Below, piece by piece: positions 33,464 through 42,406 of a stretch of DNA of 52,333 bases. Made by a program: the position numbers and the translations under genes. Each line of letters opens with the position of its first letter. Within the stretch, counting starts at the first letter, position 1. The notes under the pieces are model-generated. The model was not told the DNA's origin, did no database searches, and saw only the letters and a program-made list of their open reading frames with translations. This stretch comes from Lachnobacterium bovis DSM 14045. GTDB lineage: Bacteria > Bacillota > Clostridia > Lachnospirales > Lachnospiraceae. Location: NCBI RefSeq assembly GCF_900107245.1, contig NZ_FNPG01000025.1:1-52333 (forward strand). The letters are read 5' to 3'.

Positions 33464-34987
33464 TTAATGTTGATGTGCAATATGGCTTGAGTGATGATTG
33501 TGTTTACTATGTACTTCTGGAAGAAATACTTTGAATAAGTAAATTCCGAAGAAGATAGCTGCACCTAAAATACCTATTGCATATGAAATTGTTGTACCAT
33601 TTGTTTTAGATCCTAAATTCAAACATTCAGGAGCAAAACAGAAGTATGTAATTGAAACTGCTGACATGAATGTTGCTGGAATTGTAGCAATCCATCCACA
33701 TTTAGCAGATACTTTTCTTGTTAAGTATGTTGCACCTGTCCAAAGAGCTATCATAGCTAATGTCTGGTTAGACCATGAGAAGTATCTCCAAACGATGTTA
33801 TAGTCTAAGAAAGAAATTAAATATCCAACACCAAGAAGTGGAATAGCAAGTGGTAAACGTGATTTGATGTTAGACTGATCAATCTTAAACCAATCAGCTA
33901 ATGTTAATCGTGCACTTCTAAATGCAGTGTCACCCGATGTAATAGGACAAGCAACAACGCCGAGTAATGCTAAAACGCTACCTACAGGTCCAAGTAATTC
34001 AACTGACATTTTATAAACTGTTGTTGAGTTTCCACCACCAGCAGCTAATAAACCAGCTGTTGAGAAAGGTTTACCTGCAACGTTATAAAAAGCGATACCT
34101 GCTGAAGCCCAAATAAGAGCGATAATTCCTTCAGAAACCATTGCACCATAGAATACGTGACGTCCTTGACGTTCTGAAGTTAGGCATCTAGCCATCATAG
34201 GTGATTGTGTAGCGTGGAAACCAGAAATTGCACCACAGGCTACTGTAATAAACATTAAAGGCCAAATTGGTTGTGCACCCCCCTTTGGATGCATATTTTT
34301 AAAGCCTTCCCATAATTCAATCATAGGATGAGAGCCATTTATATGTCTAATAATAGTAGCGCCACCGATTCCTAAAGCCATTACTATTAAACATATACCA
34401 AAGATTGGATAAATTTTACCAATTACTTTGTCGATTGGCATTAAAGTTGCAAGTAAATAATAAAATAAAATTATTAATGTAAATATAGCTGTAAGTGTAG
34501 TAGCAGTTGATGTTTTTTTACCACCAGTTATCATTGTAGAAATCAAACCAGCAGGTCCAACCATAAATACAACACCGACCATTACTAACAAGATAACTGA
34601 AAATACACGCATGATGTTTTTCATAACAGGTCCTAAATATTTACCGGTTAATTCAGAAACACTAGCGCCATCATTTCGCATTGATAACATACCAGTCAAA
34701 TAATCATGAACACCACCAGCAAAAATAGTTCCAAGAACAATCCAAAGATATACGCTTGGACCCCAAATAGCTCCTGAAAGTGCTCCAAAGATTGGTCCAA
34801 GTCCGGCAATGTTAAGGAGCTGAATTAAAAATGCTCGCCAAGGCTTCATAGGAACGAAGTCGACTCCGTCTGGATGCTCAACACAAGGTGTTTTTCGATC
34901 ATCAGGTTTGAAGACTCTATCAACGAATGAACCATAGATAAAGTATCCAATAATCAATCCTAAAAGTGCCACAAAAAATGAAATCAT
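33464..34987 (-). CDS. cstA: carbon starvation protein CstA (peptide/pyruvate transporter family)
   Basis: A 507-residue membrane protein with about 14 helices. Family signatures: GPIFGALSGAIWGPSVYLWI near 64-83, GGVHDYLTGMLSMRNDGAS, GAISGFHATQSPMMARCLTSE, and ACPITSGDTAFRSARL. It is the shorter form found in Firmicutes, lacking part of the C-terminal region of E. coli CstA/BtsT. The family imports peptides or pyruvate and is usually induced by carbon limitation; a His-rich tail (HSKHNHHSSHIAHQH) is notable and could bind metal. AAGGGGGT precedes the ATG. Confidence 0.93.
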   Translation of the reverse strand: MISFFVALLGLIIGYFIYGSFVDRVFKPDDRKTPCVEHPDGVDFVPMKPWRAFLIQLLNIAGLGPIFGALSGAIWGPSVYLWIVLGTIFAGGVHDYLTGMLSMRNDGASVSELTGKYLGPVMKNIMRVFSVILLVMVGVVFMVGPAGLISTMITGGKKTSTATTLTAIFTLIILFYYLLATLMPIDKVIGKIYPIFGICLIVMALGIGGATIIRHINGSHPMIELWEGFKNMHPKGGAQPIWPLMFITVACGAISGFHATQSPMMARCLTSERQGRHVFYGAMVSEGIIALIWASAGIAFYNVAGKPFSTAGLLAAGGGNSTTVYKMSVELLGPVGSVLALLGVVACPITSGDTAFRSARLTLADWFKIDQSNIKSRLPLAIPLLGVGYLISFLDYNIVWRYFSWSNQTLAMIALWTGATYLTRKVSAKCGWIATIPATFMSAVSITYFCFAPECLNLGSKTNGTTISYAIGILGAAIFFGIYLFKVFLPEVHSKHNHHSSHIAHQH

Positions 34988-35444
34988 AGTTAAAACTACC
35001 CCCTTTAGTTTTAATAGTACTTATTAGTATATTAAATTTTATTAATTACTATATACAATTTTATACTATCACTATGGTATTTATATTCAATATTAAATTT
35101 TTATAAATTTTTCTATTAATGTTTGTGCATGATTTATAATTGTTTCGAATAAAATGCTAAAAAAAACTACATAACGCACAAATACAATTATTTTTCACAA
35201 TAAAAAAATAAAGTATTACAAACATAAAATAATTACAATATTTACAAATAAAACTTGAATATAATGCGAAAAGAGTATATTCTAATATTGAATAACGTTT
35301 CGTCATTTTATCAAAAAAACACAAATTCGTCGCATGGATTTGGTCGTTTTATCTTTTATTTACTATTTAATCTATTTTTTTTAAATAACAACTAACAATT
35401 TGAATTCCATGAAATTTGTAATCAAAGCGAAAGGAGATTTGCAA
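34988..35444. other. 457-base divergent regulatory region between cstA and nagB
   Basis: No supported gene. It must hold the leftward cstA promoter and the rightward nagBA promoter. A possible nagB promoter is TTGAAT (35255-35260) with TATATT about 15 bases later; near 35292 the word aacgtttcgtca resembles but does not match a catabolite-response element. AAAGGAG at 35430-35436 is the nagB ribosome site. Confidence 0.4.
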
Positions 35445-36176
35445 ATGAAGATAATAAAGGCAAAAGATTATAAGGATATGTCAAGAAAGGCAGCAAATAT
35501 TATTTCGGCTCAGGTGATAATGAAGCCAAATGCGGTTCTAGGATTAGCAACAGGTTCAACACCAATAGGAATATATGAACAGCTGATTGATTGGTTTAAC
35601 AAAGGTGATATTGATTTTTCAGAGGTAACAACTATAAATTTAGATGAGTATAGAGGGCTTGATAAAGAGCATAATCAAAGCTATTGGTATTTTATGCACA
35701 CGAATTTTTTTGATAAAATAAATATAAAAGAAGAAAACATAAATGTACCAAATGGTTCTAATCCTGATGAAAAGGAAGCATGTGAAGAATACGAAAATAT
35801 TATTCATAATGCAGGTGGTATTGATTTACAATTGCTTGGGATAGGAAACGATGGCCATATTGGATTTAACGAACCCGGTGCAGCATTTGAACTTGCTACT
35901 CACTGCGTTGATTTAACAGAAAGCACAATTGAAGCCAATAAACGATTTTTTTTAAGTAAGGAAGATGTTCCAAAGCAGGCATATACTATGGGAATTAAGT
36001 CTATAATGCAGGCTAGAAAAGTGCTTATGGTAGTAAATGGAAAAGGTAAGGCAAACATTGTAAAACAGGCTTTTTTTGGACCTGTTACACCAGAAGTTCC
36101 AGCATCAATTCTCCAAATGCATCCTGATTTTACGTTAGTTGGAGATGAAGAAGCATTAAGTGAAATTGATTTATAA
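35445..36176 (+). CDS. nagB: glucosamine-6-phosphate deaminase
   Basis: A 243-residue enzyme converting glucosamine-6-phosphate to fructose-6-phosphate and ammonia. Motifs: GLATGSTPIGIYEQLI (phosphate loop), TINLDEYRGLDKEHNQSYWYFM with the base Asp, GIGNDGHIGFNEPG with the ring-opening His, and MGIKSIMQARKVLMVV. The extended allosteric C terminus of the E. coli enzyme is shorter here, as in Firmicutes. The ATG at 35445 follows AAAGGAG. It is the first gene of nagB-nagA. Confidence 0.97.
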   Translation: MKIIKAKDYKDMSRKAANIISAQVIMKPNAVLGLATGSTPIGIYEQLIDWFNKGDIDFSEVTTINLDEYRGLDKEHNQSYWYFMHTNFFDKINIKEENINVPNGSNPDEKEACEEYENIIHNAGGIDLQLLGIGNDGHIGFNEPGAAFELATHCVDLTESTIEANKRFFLSKEDVPKQAYTMGIKSIMQARKVLMVVNGKGKANIVKQAFFGPVTPEVPASILQMHPDFTLVGDEEALSEIDL

Positions 36177-36193
36177 GTTGGAGGCAAAGTTTT

Positions 36194-37309
36194 ATGTTAA
36201 TAGAGAATGTTAATGCTTTTTTACCAGAAGAGGGATTTAAAAAAGTAGACATACAAATTGATAATAAAAAAATAATAAGTATAACAGAAAATAAAAGTGA
36301 TAAAGAAGCTGATTTTATGGCAATTCCAGGATTATGTGATGTACATTTTCACGGAGCAATGAACCATGATTTTGGAGACGCTGATTTAGAAGGTTTAAAT
36401 GTAATTGGAGAATATGAGGCAAAAAATGGAGTTCTTGCGATTGCTCCAGCAACTATGACGTTTGACGAAGAAAGGTTAAATAGAATTATAGATACGGCAA
36501 ATTCATATGAAAATTTAACAGGAAAAGCTGATTTGGTTGGAATAAATATGGAGGGGCCGTTTATTAGCCCCGAAAAGATAGGTGCTCAAAATCCTAAATT
36601 TATAAAAGAGCCTGATATTAATATGTTTAAAAGATTGCAAGATAGGGCAAAAGGTAAATTTAAAATTGTAGATCTTGCACCAGAAGTAAATAATGCGATG
36701 GAATTTATAAAACAATTTGGTAAAGAAGTTAAAATTTCTATTGCGCATACTTGCACAGATTATGATATAGCTAAAAAAGCTTTTGAAAATGGAGCAGCAC
36801 ATTTAACACATATTTATAATGCTATGCCGGGAATACATCATAGAAATCCAGGACCAATAATTGCAGCATATGAAGAAAATGCAGAAATTGAGATGATAGC
36901 AGATGGTTTACATATTCACCCGGCTGTAGTTAGATTTACATTTGATATGTTTGATGAAGATAAAATAATTTTGATTTCTGATAGTATGATGGCATGTGGT
37001 TTGCCGGATGGAGAATATGAATTAGGTGCACAACGCGTTACCGTTAATAATGCAAAAGCTACATTAACAAGAGATCCGAGTGTTTTAGCAGGAAGTGTTA
37101 CGAATCTATTTGAATGTATGAGAAGAGCTATTGTTGAGATGAATGTTCCTGCACCAAAAGCAATAAAAGCGGCAACAATTAATCCTGCAAAATCAATTGG
37201 AATCGATGATGAATTCGGTTCAATTGAAGTGGGCAAATTTGGAAATATTGTTTTGACAGATAATAAATTTAATCTAAAAAAAGTAATACAAAAGGGAAAA
37301 ATTTTATAA
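36194..37309 (+). CDS. nagA: N-acetylglucosamine-6-phosphate deacetylase
   Basis: A 371-residue amidohydrolase producing glucosamine-6-phosphate for NagB. Metal and substrate motifs: PGLCDVHFHGAMNHDF, NMEGPFISPEKIGAQN with the metal Glu, SIAHTCTDYD, HLTHIYNAMPGIHHRNPG and LISDSMMACGLPDG with the catalytic Asp. GGAGG precedes the ATG, 17 bases after nagB. Together they handle amino sugars from chitin, mucin or wall recycling. Confidence 0.97.
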   Translation: MLIENVNAFLPEEGFKKVDIQIDNKKIISITENKSDKEADFMAIPGLCDVHFHGAMNHDFGDADLEGLNVIGEYEAKNGVLAIAPATMTFDEERLNRIIDTANSYENLTGKADLVGINMEGPFISPEKIGAQNPKFIKEPDINMFKRLQDRAKGKFKIVDLAPEVNNAMEFIKQFGKEVKISIAHTCTDYDIAKKAFENGAAHLTHIYNAMPGIHHRNPGPIIAAYEENAEIEMIADGLHIHPAVVRFTFDMFDEDKIILISDSMMACGLPDGEYELGAQRVTVNNAKATLTRDPSVLAGSVTNLFECMRRAIVEMNVPAPKAIKAATINPAKSIGIDDEFGSIEVGKFGNIVLTDNKFNLKKVIQKGKIL

Positions 37310-37312
37310 ACT

Positions 37313-37362
37313 ACATTGCAAAAATACAACTATCATGTTATTTTATTTTAATGCAATGTTTT
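37313..37362 (+). terminator. possible terminator after nagA
   Basis: acattgca (37313-37320) and tgcaatgt (37352-37359) are perfect inverted arms with a 31-base AT-rich loop, followed by TTT. The long loop makes it weak. Confidence 0.45.
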
Positions 37363-37452
37363 AATGATGAATTTAACAAAAATTAAATTACAATTAGAAT
37401 AAAAGATTAAATGTAAATTAATAAGCTTAAATAGAAAAGAGAGGTTTCAAAG

Positions 37453-38406
37453 ATGGGTATCGTAGTAGTAGGTGCTGTAATGGTTGACATTAAAGGGTAT
37501 CCAATGTGTCAATATATTCCATCAGGTCGTAATGTAGGTAGAGTAGTACAAGTCCACGGTGGTGTGGCAAGAAATGTCGTAGAAGATATTGCAAATGTAG
37601 AACTAAAACCAACATTTGTCAGTGTAGTTGATAAGTCAGGCATAAGTGAGGATGTAGTTGCTAAACTTGAAAGACACAAGGTTGATACAAGATTTGTAAA
37701 AAGAACAGAAAATGGTTTAGGAACATGGTTAGCAGTATTTGATAATTATGGAGATGTAGTAGCATCGGTTTCACAACGTCCTGATTTAAGTGAAATAGGA
37801 ACTATGTTTGAAGAACATGGTGATGAAATAGTAAAAAATGCAGATAGTATCGTAGTTGAAGTAGATATGGAATCATCTATCTTAAAGAAGATCTTTAATT
37901 TAGCAGAAAAATATAACAAGAAAGTTTTTGCAGTTGTATCTAATATGACAATAGCGATGGAACGTCGTGATTTATTAAAGAAAACCGATTGTGTAGTTTG
38001 TAACATTCAAGAAGCAGGATTATTATTTACAGAAGATTATTCAGGAAAAACTCCAGAAGAAATGGCTGAAATTATCCAAAAGAAAGCTGAATTGGCTGGA
38101 ATTTCAAATATGATTGTTACAATGGGTTCTCAAGGTGCAGTTTGGGCACAACCAGGTGGAAAATGTGGAGTATGCCCTGCACAAAACGTAGTTGTTGTGG
38201 ATACAACAGGTTGTGGAGATGCATTCTTTGCTGGAGTTGCGATAGGGTTAACCTATGGCAAGACACTTGCAGATTCGTGTGCGATAGGCACAAGACTTGC
38301 ATCATCAGTTATTGCAACAAAAGAAAATGTATCACCTAGATTTTTACCAAGTGAGTTTGATTTAGATGTGGATATTAAATCAACTTCTGATGCCAAAAAT
38401 AAATAA
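37453..38406 (+). CDS. PfkB-family carbohydrate or nucleoside kinase
   Basis: A 317-residue ribokinase-fold kinase. The N-terminal signature GGVARNVVEDIA matches PfkB motif 1, and VVVDTTGCGDAFFAGVAIG matches motif 2, with catalytic Asp in GCGD; the usual DTxGAGD has Ala where Cys stands here. NIQEAGLLF and VTMGSQGAVW are the adjoining conserved strands. A GGKCGVCPAQN segment adds two close cysteines. Pseudouridine-kinase-like relatives share the start, but substrate cannot be assigned. GAGAGG lies upstream of the ATG; the gene is downstream of nagBA yet probably has its own promoter. Confidence 0.88.
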   Translation: MGIVVVGAVMVDIKGYPMCQYIPSGRNVGRVVQVHGGVARNVVEDIANVELKPTFVSVVDKSGISEDVVAKLERHKVDTRFVKRTENGLGTWLAVFDNYGDVVASVSQRPDLSEIGTMFEEHGDEIVKNADSIVVEVDMESSILKKIFNLAEKYNKKVFAVVSNMTIAMERRDLLKKTDCVVCNIQEAGLLFTEDYSGKTPEEMAEIIQKKAELAGISNMIVTMGSQGAVWAQPGGKCGVCPAQNVVVVDTTGCGDAFFAGVAIGLTYGKTLADSCAIGTRLASSVIATKENVSPRFLPSEFDLDVDIKSTSDAKNK

Positions 38407-38410
38407 TAAA

Positions 38411-38449
38411 AAAATTGGATCCTTAAAATTTTATTAAGGGTCCAATTTT
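38411..38449. terminator. bidirectional terminator
   Basis: aaaattggatcctta (38411-38425) pairs with taagggtccaatttt (38435-38449), one G-U pair, then T-run. Shared by the PfkB gene and the convergent glycosyltransferase. Confidence 0.88.
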
Positions 38450-38456
38450 AATTTTT

Positions 38457-40298
38457 TTACAAAAGCTTAGAAAAATCATCTTGCAATTTTTCTAAATATC
38501 TAGCCTGTAATTGTGGACTGTTTAAAAAGCTTGTATGAAGAGCCTTACATATAGAAGATAAAATAGGATTATCCATAATGTAATTATTTCGTTTCCAATC
38601 AGGCATTTCAGTAAGTAAAGTATTCCTAAGCCATTCATAATCATAAGTATCAATTATGAAATCATATTCTTTTGCAGAATAAATAGTATTTAAATAGAAA
38701 TTGATAAAAAAGTTAAATTCAATTTCAGGATAATATAAACGGTATTCATTTTTTGATTTCAAGTAATACAAAAGTTGTAATTGACTATTTGCCAAATCAA
38801 GTGCGTTAATGTGTATAGTTTCATTTGTGTTTTCAGTAGTTTTATAATAAGGTAAATCAATAATTGCCAGATTTTTTCCAAAAACTAAATAAGAATACAC
38901 AAATTTATATTCATAGGAAATATCAGTTGTGGCAAATTGAATATTATGTTGTTTTATATATACACTCCTAAAGAATTTTCCAATTAAATCGCAGGTAAAA
39001 GGTTGATTGATTAAAACATTTAATCTATTGATTTCGCTAAGGTCAACCATTCCTTGGATATTGCATGGATTAACTATTTCGATTGTTCCGTTAACATTTT
39101 TGTAGTAGCATGATTGAATCAAATCAAGCGATTTATCCTTTGATAAATTATATAAATCTTCGCAAGTGTTAGGTGAAATCGAATCATTTGGTTCAAGGAA
39201 CAATACATATTCACCTTTTATATAGTCAAGCGCCAAGTTTAAAGCAGTTGCTTTTTTGATTTTATAATCATCTTTAATCAAAATACAATTAAAAGGATAT
39301 TTTTTCTCAAATACCTCAAGATAGTTTAATGTATCATCACTAGAACCTTGATCAACAAGGATAACCTGAATGTTAATCATATCCATTGTTTGATTTTCGA
39401 TACTAGAAAGAGCCGTTGATACATTTTTTGAGTTATTTAAACAACTCATTACAATACTAACTTTGTATACTTCTTTGTCAGTAAGGTTTTCACATGCTTT
39501 TATTCCTAAAAGATTTTTTGTCTCATTAATTTTTTCAGAAACGACTTCTTCTATACCATCTGATTTAGCCTGAAGCAAAATACAGTCAGAAAATGCATTA
39601 AACATATTTAGTGAGTCGAGAATGTTTGCATATTTTTCAAGTAAATCAAAGTATTCTTCATAGTAGGCAAGTAATTCATATGATTTATCAGATGTGCAAA
39701 CCTGCAAATCTTGTTCAATATACGCAAATTTATAAATTTGTGCTAACCTAAGCACTAGTTCATATTCATAAAAAATTTTATAGTTTTCATCAAGTTGTCC
39801 TACAACATCAAAGCATTCTTTTTTAATCATTATAGTATTTAGGCTGATAAAATTACCATTTTCTAGTAAGGCATTAAAAATATCTCCATTAAGGTTTCTG
39901 GCTTTTAAATTTGCTTTCTTAGTTAGTTGACTTGAAGAATAACAAACTGGATAGTCATCATTTATGCAAGGAATTTGTAAAAGCAATTTATTAGAACGCC
40001 AATCATCGGAAGCGTTTGCAAATGCTATGTAGTCGTATTTGGATAATGAAATACCAAGATTGCAGGCGTAAGTATAATCACCTTTTTGAGCTGATTCGAC
40101 ATATTTAATACGAGAATCTTTATCGATGAGTAGTTTTATATCTGAAAAATATGAGTCTTTATCGCATTTTAAGGCGTCAATTAATAGTAATTCAAAATTA
40201 GGATAAGACTGAGTTAATATACTTTCGATACATCTTATTAAATTATTATCCTCTTTACAAAGAGCTAATATTATACTTACATAAACTATATTTTCCAT
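38457..40298 (-). CDS. tandem family 2 glycosyltransferase (two GT2 domains)
   Basis: A 613-residue protein. Domain one (about 4-110) starts YVSIILALCKEDNNLIRCIE and keeps NASDDW where the metal-binding DxD lies, but its nucleotide-binding DDGS is replaced by IDALKCDKDS. Domain two (about 278-400) starts VSIVMSCLNNSKNVSTALSS and has ILVDQGSSDDT and LEPNDSI. A helical C-terminal region (about 440-613) follows. No membrane helix is evident, so it acts on the cytosolic side, making a surface glycan or glycosylating a protein. GAGGAG precedes the ATG. No capsule or flagellin genes adjoin it. Confidence 0.85.
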   Translation of the reverse strand: MENIVYVSIILALCKEDNNLIRCIESILTQSYPNFELLLIDALKCDKDSYFSDIKLLIDKDSRIKYVESAQKGDYTYACNLGISLSKYDYIAFANASDDWRSNKLLLQIPCINDDYPVCYSSSQLTKKANLKARNLNGDIFNALLENGNFISLNTIMIKKECFDVVGQLDENYKIFYEYELVLRLAQIYKFAYIEQDLQVCTSDKSYELLAYYEEYFDLLEKYANILDSLNMFNAFSDCILLQAKSDGIEEVVSEKINETKNLLGIKACENLTDKEVYKVSIVMSCLNNSKNVSTALSSIENQTMDMINIQVILVDQGSSDDTLNYLEVFEKKYPFNCILIKDDYKIKKATALNLALDYIKGEYVLFLEPNDSISPNTCEDLYNLSKDKSLDLIQSCYYKNVNGTIEIVNPCNIQGMVDLSEINRLNVLINQPFTCDLIGKFFRSVYIKQHNIQFATTDISYEYKFVYSYLVFGKNLAIIDLPYYKTTENTNETIHINALDLANSQLQLLYYLKSKNEYRLYYPEIEFNFFINFYLNTIYSAKEYDFIIDTYDYEWLRNTLLTEMPDWKRNNYIMDNPILSSICKALHTSFLNSPQLQARYLEKLQDDFSKLL

Positions 40299-40469
40299 AA
40301 AAAGAATCTCCTCATCAATAATAAATTATTTACCAAAATAAATATTTGTTTATTAATATTTTATATTTGATTCATTTATCGGTAAATGTATATAATAAAT
40401 ATATAATTTATACATATTTTTTTCAAAAAAATGTGTTATTATAAAAATAAAAAACGAGGAGGTGCAATG

Positions 40470-41180
40470 ATGGGTTACTATGGTTATAATTATTACGATC
40501 CAACAATTATTTTTATACTTTTAGGAGTAGTAATCAGTTTGCTTGCAACTATTAACATAAGATTAACATTTTTCAGATTTAAGAGAAAAAATTCAAAAAG
40601 CGGATATACAGCAAGAGAAGTGGCAGAAATGATTTTGCACAATGCAGGAATTTATGGTGTTGATATTGAACACGTCAGTGGAAGTTTAACAGATCATTAT
40701 GATCCAAGAAATGATGTGGTCAGACTTTCTGATACTGTTTATAATTCTTCATCAATTGCAGCTATAGGTGTAGCAGCGCATGAATGCGGTCACGTTATTC
40801 AATATCATAAAGGTTATAAACCAATTTTCATAAGAAACAGTATGGTTGGAATTGTAAATATTGGATCGTATCTTTCATATCCAATGTTAGTTATCGGTTT
40901 TATATTAGGACGTTACAATTTGGCTAAAATTGGGGTTTTATTGTTTTCATTAACATTATTGTTCCAACTTATAACATTGCCAGTTGAGTTTAATGCGTCA
41001 AGACGTGCAATCAATATTTTATCAAGTACAGGAAGTTATTTGACTCCCAAAGAAGTAAAAGGTGCTAAAAAAGTTTTAATTGCAGCAGCTTTGACATACG
41101 TTGCAGCATTGTTTACAACATTGCTTCAGATTGCGAGATTTGTAGCATTGATTGCATTAAATGAATCAAGGGATGATTAA
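40470..41180 (+). CDS. YugP-type membrane zinc metallopeptidase
   Basis: A 236-residue membrane protease of the PF04298 family. One N-terminal helix (residues 7-26), a zinc-binding HExxH in VAAHECGHVIQYHKGY near 105-120 facing the catalytic helix, and three C-terminal helices (about 135-165, 168-185, 205-230). A short Tyr-rich start (MGYYGYNYYDP) is usual in the family. Function unknown. The ATG at 40470 is seven bases after AGGAGG; an ATG one codon earlier is possible. Confidence 0.92.
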   Translation: MGYYGYNYYDPTIIFILLGVVISLLATINIRLTFFRFKRKNSKSGYTAREVAEMILHNAGIYGVDIEHVSGSLTDHYDPRNDVVRLSDTVYNSSSIAAIGVAAHECGHVIQYHKGYKPIFIRNSMVGIVNIGSYLSYPMLVIGFILGRYNLAKIGVLLFSLTLLFQLITLPVEFNASRRAINILSSTGSYLTPKEVKGAKKVLIAAALTYVAALFTTLLQIARFVALIALNESRDD

Positions 41181-41212
41181 AATTTTTTACAAAAATATAT
41201 AAAATAAATAAA

Positions 41213-41247
41213 AAAGGCGAGACTATCTAGAAAAGTCTTGCCTTTTT
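41213..41247. terminator. bidirectional terminator
   Basis: aaaggcgagac (41213-41223) / gtcttgccttt (41235-41245), one G-U pair, T-run after. Separates convergent YugP and GtrB-like genes. Confidence 0.88.
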
Positions 41248-41264
41248 GTTGTAATTATTCAAAT

Positions 41265-42218
41265 TTATTTTTTGACATTTTTATCTACATTTACATTAGT
41301 CTCATTAATTATAAAATGAGGCCTTCCTTTAATTTCCAAATATATTTGTGAAAGATATTGCCCTATTATTCCAATTGAAAAAAGTTGTATTCCTCCAATC
41401 AATAAAATTATGCATGTCATAGAAGCCCAACCGTTTGCTGAATTATGATAAATCATCTGTCGAAAAATAATAAAGATGATAAAAAATAAAGACAGGATGA
41501 AAAAGAATAATCCAATCAAGGATGTAATAATAAGTGGAACTGTAGAATATGAAATAATGCCTTCAAGAGAATAAGTTAAAAGTCCTATAAAAGACCATTT
41601 TGTTTTTCCGGCACACCGTTTGACATTTTCATATTCAATGCAGGTAGTTTTAAATCCAACCCAGTTATACATTCCCTTTGTAAAACGATTAAATTCTTTT
41701 AATGATAGAATTGAGTTTACAAATTTTCTATCCATTAAACGAAAATCTCTAGAACCATCAACAATATTGGTTTTAGAAATCTTACGCATTATTTTATAGA
41801 AAACTTTGGCACATATAGTACGAAAACGTGGCTCACCTGCTCTAGTTATTCGCCTTGTTGCTACAGAATTGTAATCACCTTGTTTTATAGTTTGATATAA
41901 TCTAGGCAAAAGAGAAGGTGGATCTTGCATATCAGCATCAAGTATTGCTACGTAATTTCCATCTACATATGAAAGACCGGCATACATCGCTGACTCCTTA
42001 CCAAAATTTCTAGAAAAAGATATATATTTTACTCTTGAATCGTTCGAATTAAGTTTTTTTAAAAGAGTCAAAGTATTGTCAGTGGAACCATCGTCTATAA
42101 AGAAAAAACCAAACTCAACATAGTTCATAATATTAGAAATTCTGTCAAGTTCATTATATAGAATAGGAATACTTTCCTCTTCGTTATAACAAGGAATAAT
42201 TAAAGATATTTTATCCAT
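41265..42218 (-). CDS. GtrB/DPM-like polyprenyl-phosphate glycosyltransferase
   Basis: A 317-residue GT2 enzyme that loads a sugar onto undecaprenyl phosphate at the membrane. The catalytic domain has LIIPCYNEEESIPILYNEL, FIDDGSTDNT, ILDADMQDPPSLLP (DxD) and the loop SRDFRLMDRKFVN, with KTKWSFIGLLTYSLEGI before the anchor. Two C-terminal helices (about 225-258 and 265-290) follow, as in bactoprenol glucosyltransferases. A flippase and GtrA are not adjacent. The start at 42218 (MDKISLI) is placed by GGGGGTGA; an upstream ATG overlaps that site. Confidence 0.92.
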   Translation of the reverse strand: MDKISLIIPCYNEEESIPILYNELDRISNIMNYVEFGFFFIDDGSTDNTLTLLKKLNSNDSRVKYISFSRNFGKESAMYAGLSYVDGNYVAILDADMQDPPSLLPRLYQTIKQGDYNSVATRRITRAGEPRFRTICAKVFYKIMRKISKTNIVDGSRDFRLMDRKFVNSILSLKEFNRFTKGMYNWVGFKTTCIEYENVKRCAGKTKWSFIGLLTYSLEGIISYSTVPLIITSLIGLFFFILSLFFIIFIIFRQMIYHNSANGWASMTCIILLIGGIQLFSIGIIGQYLSQIYLEIKGRPHFIINETNVNVDKNVKK

Positions 42219-42294
42219 TATACTCACCCCCATGAGTAGTTACAGATTTCTAATTTAACGTTAACAGATATAAATCAATTTGTAAACAAAAATA

Positions 42295-42326
42295 TTGCAA
42301 ACCTTAGTTCGGTATAGTATACTGAA
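42295..42326 (+). promoter_or_regulatory. promoter with overlapping near-palindrome before the Y-family polymerase
   Basis: TTGCAA (42295-42300), 17-base spacer, TATACT (42318-42323). A 19-base near-palindrome, ttcggtatagtatactgaa (42308-42326), covers the -10 element, with mismatches only at positions 4/16 and the centre. A repressor here would block transcription of the polymerase run. It does not match the GAAC-N4-GTTC LexA box of Firmicutes. Confidence 0.55.
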
Positions 42327-42406
42327 TTTGCCTAAAAAAGTTCAGGATTTTTTCATTTTTTTAGTGTTTTAGCACTATTGTCAGTAATATTCATAAGGAG
42401 AAAAAT

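Noticed and set aside
42257-42330. LexA (SOS) box before the Y-family polymerase
   Set aside because: No GAAC-N4-GTTC match; the palindrome present is different, so SOS control cannot be claimed.
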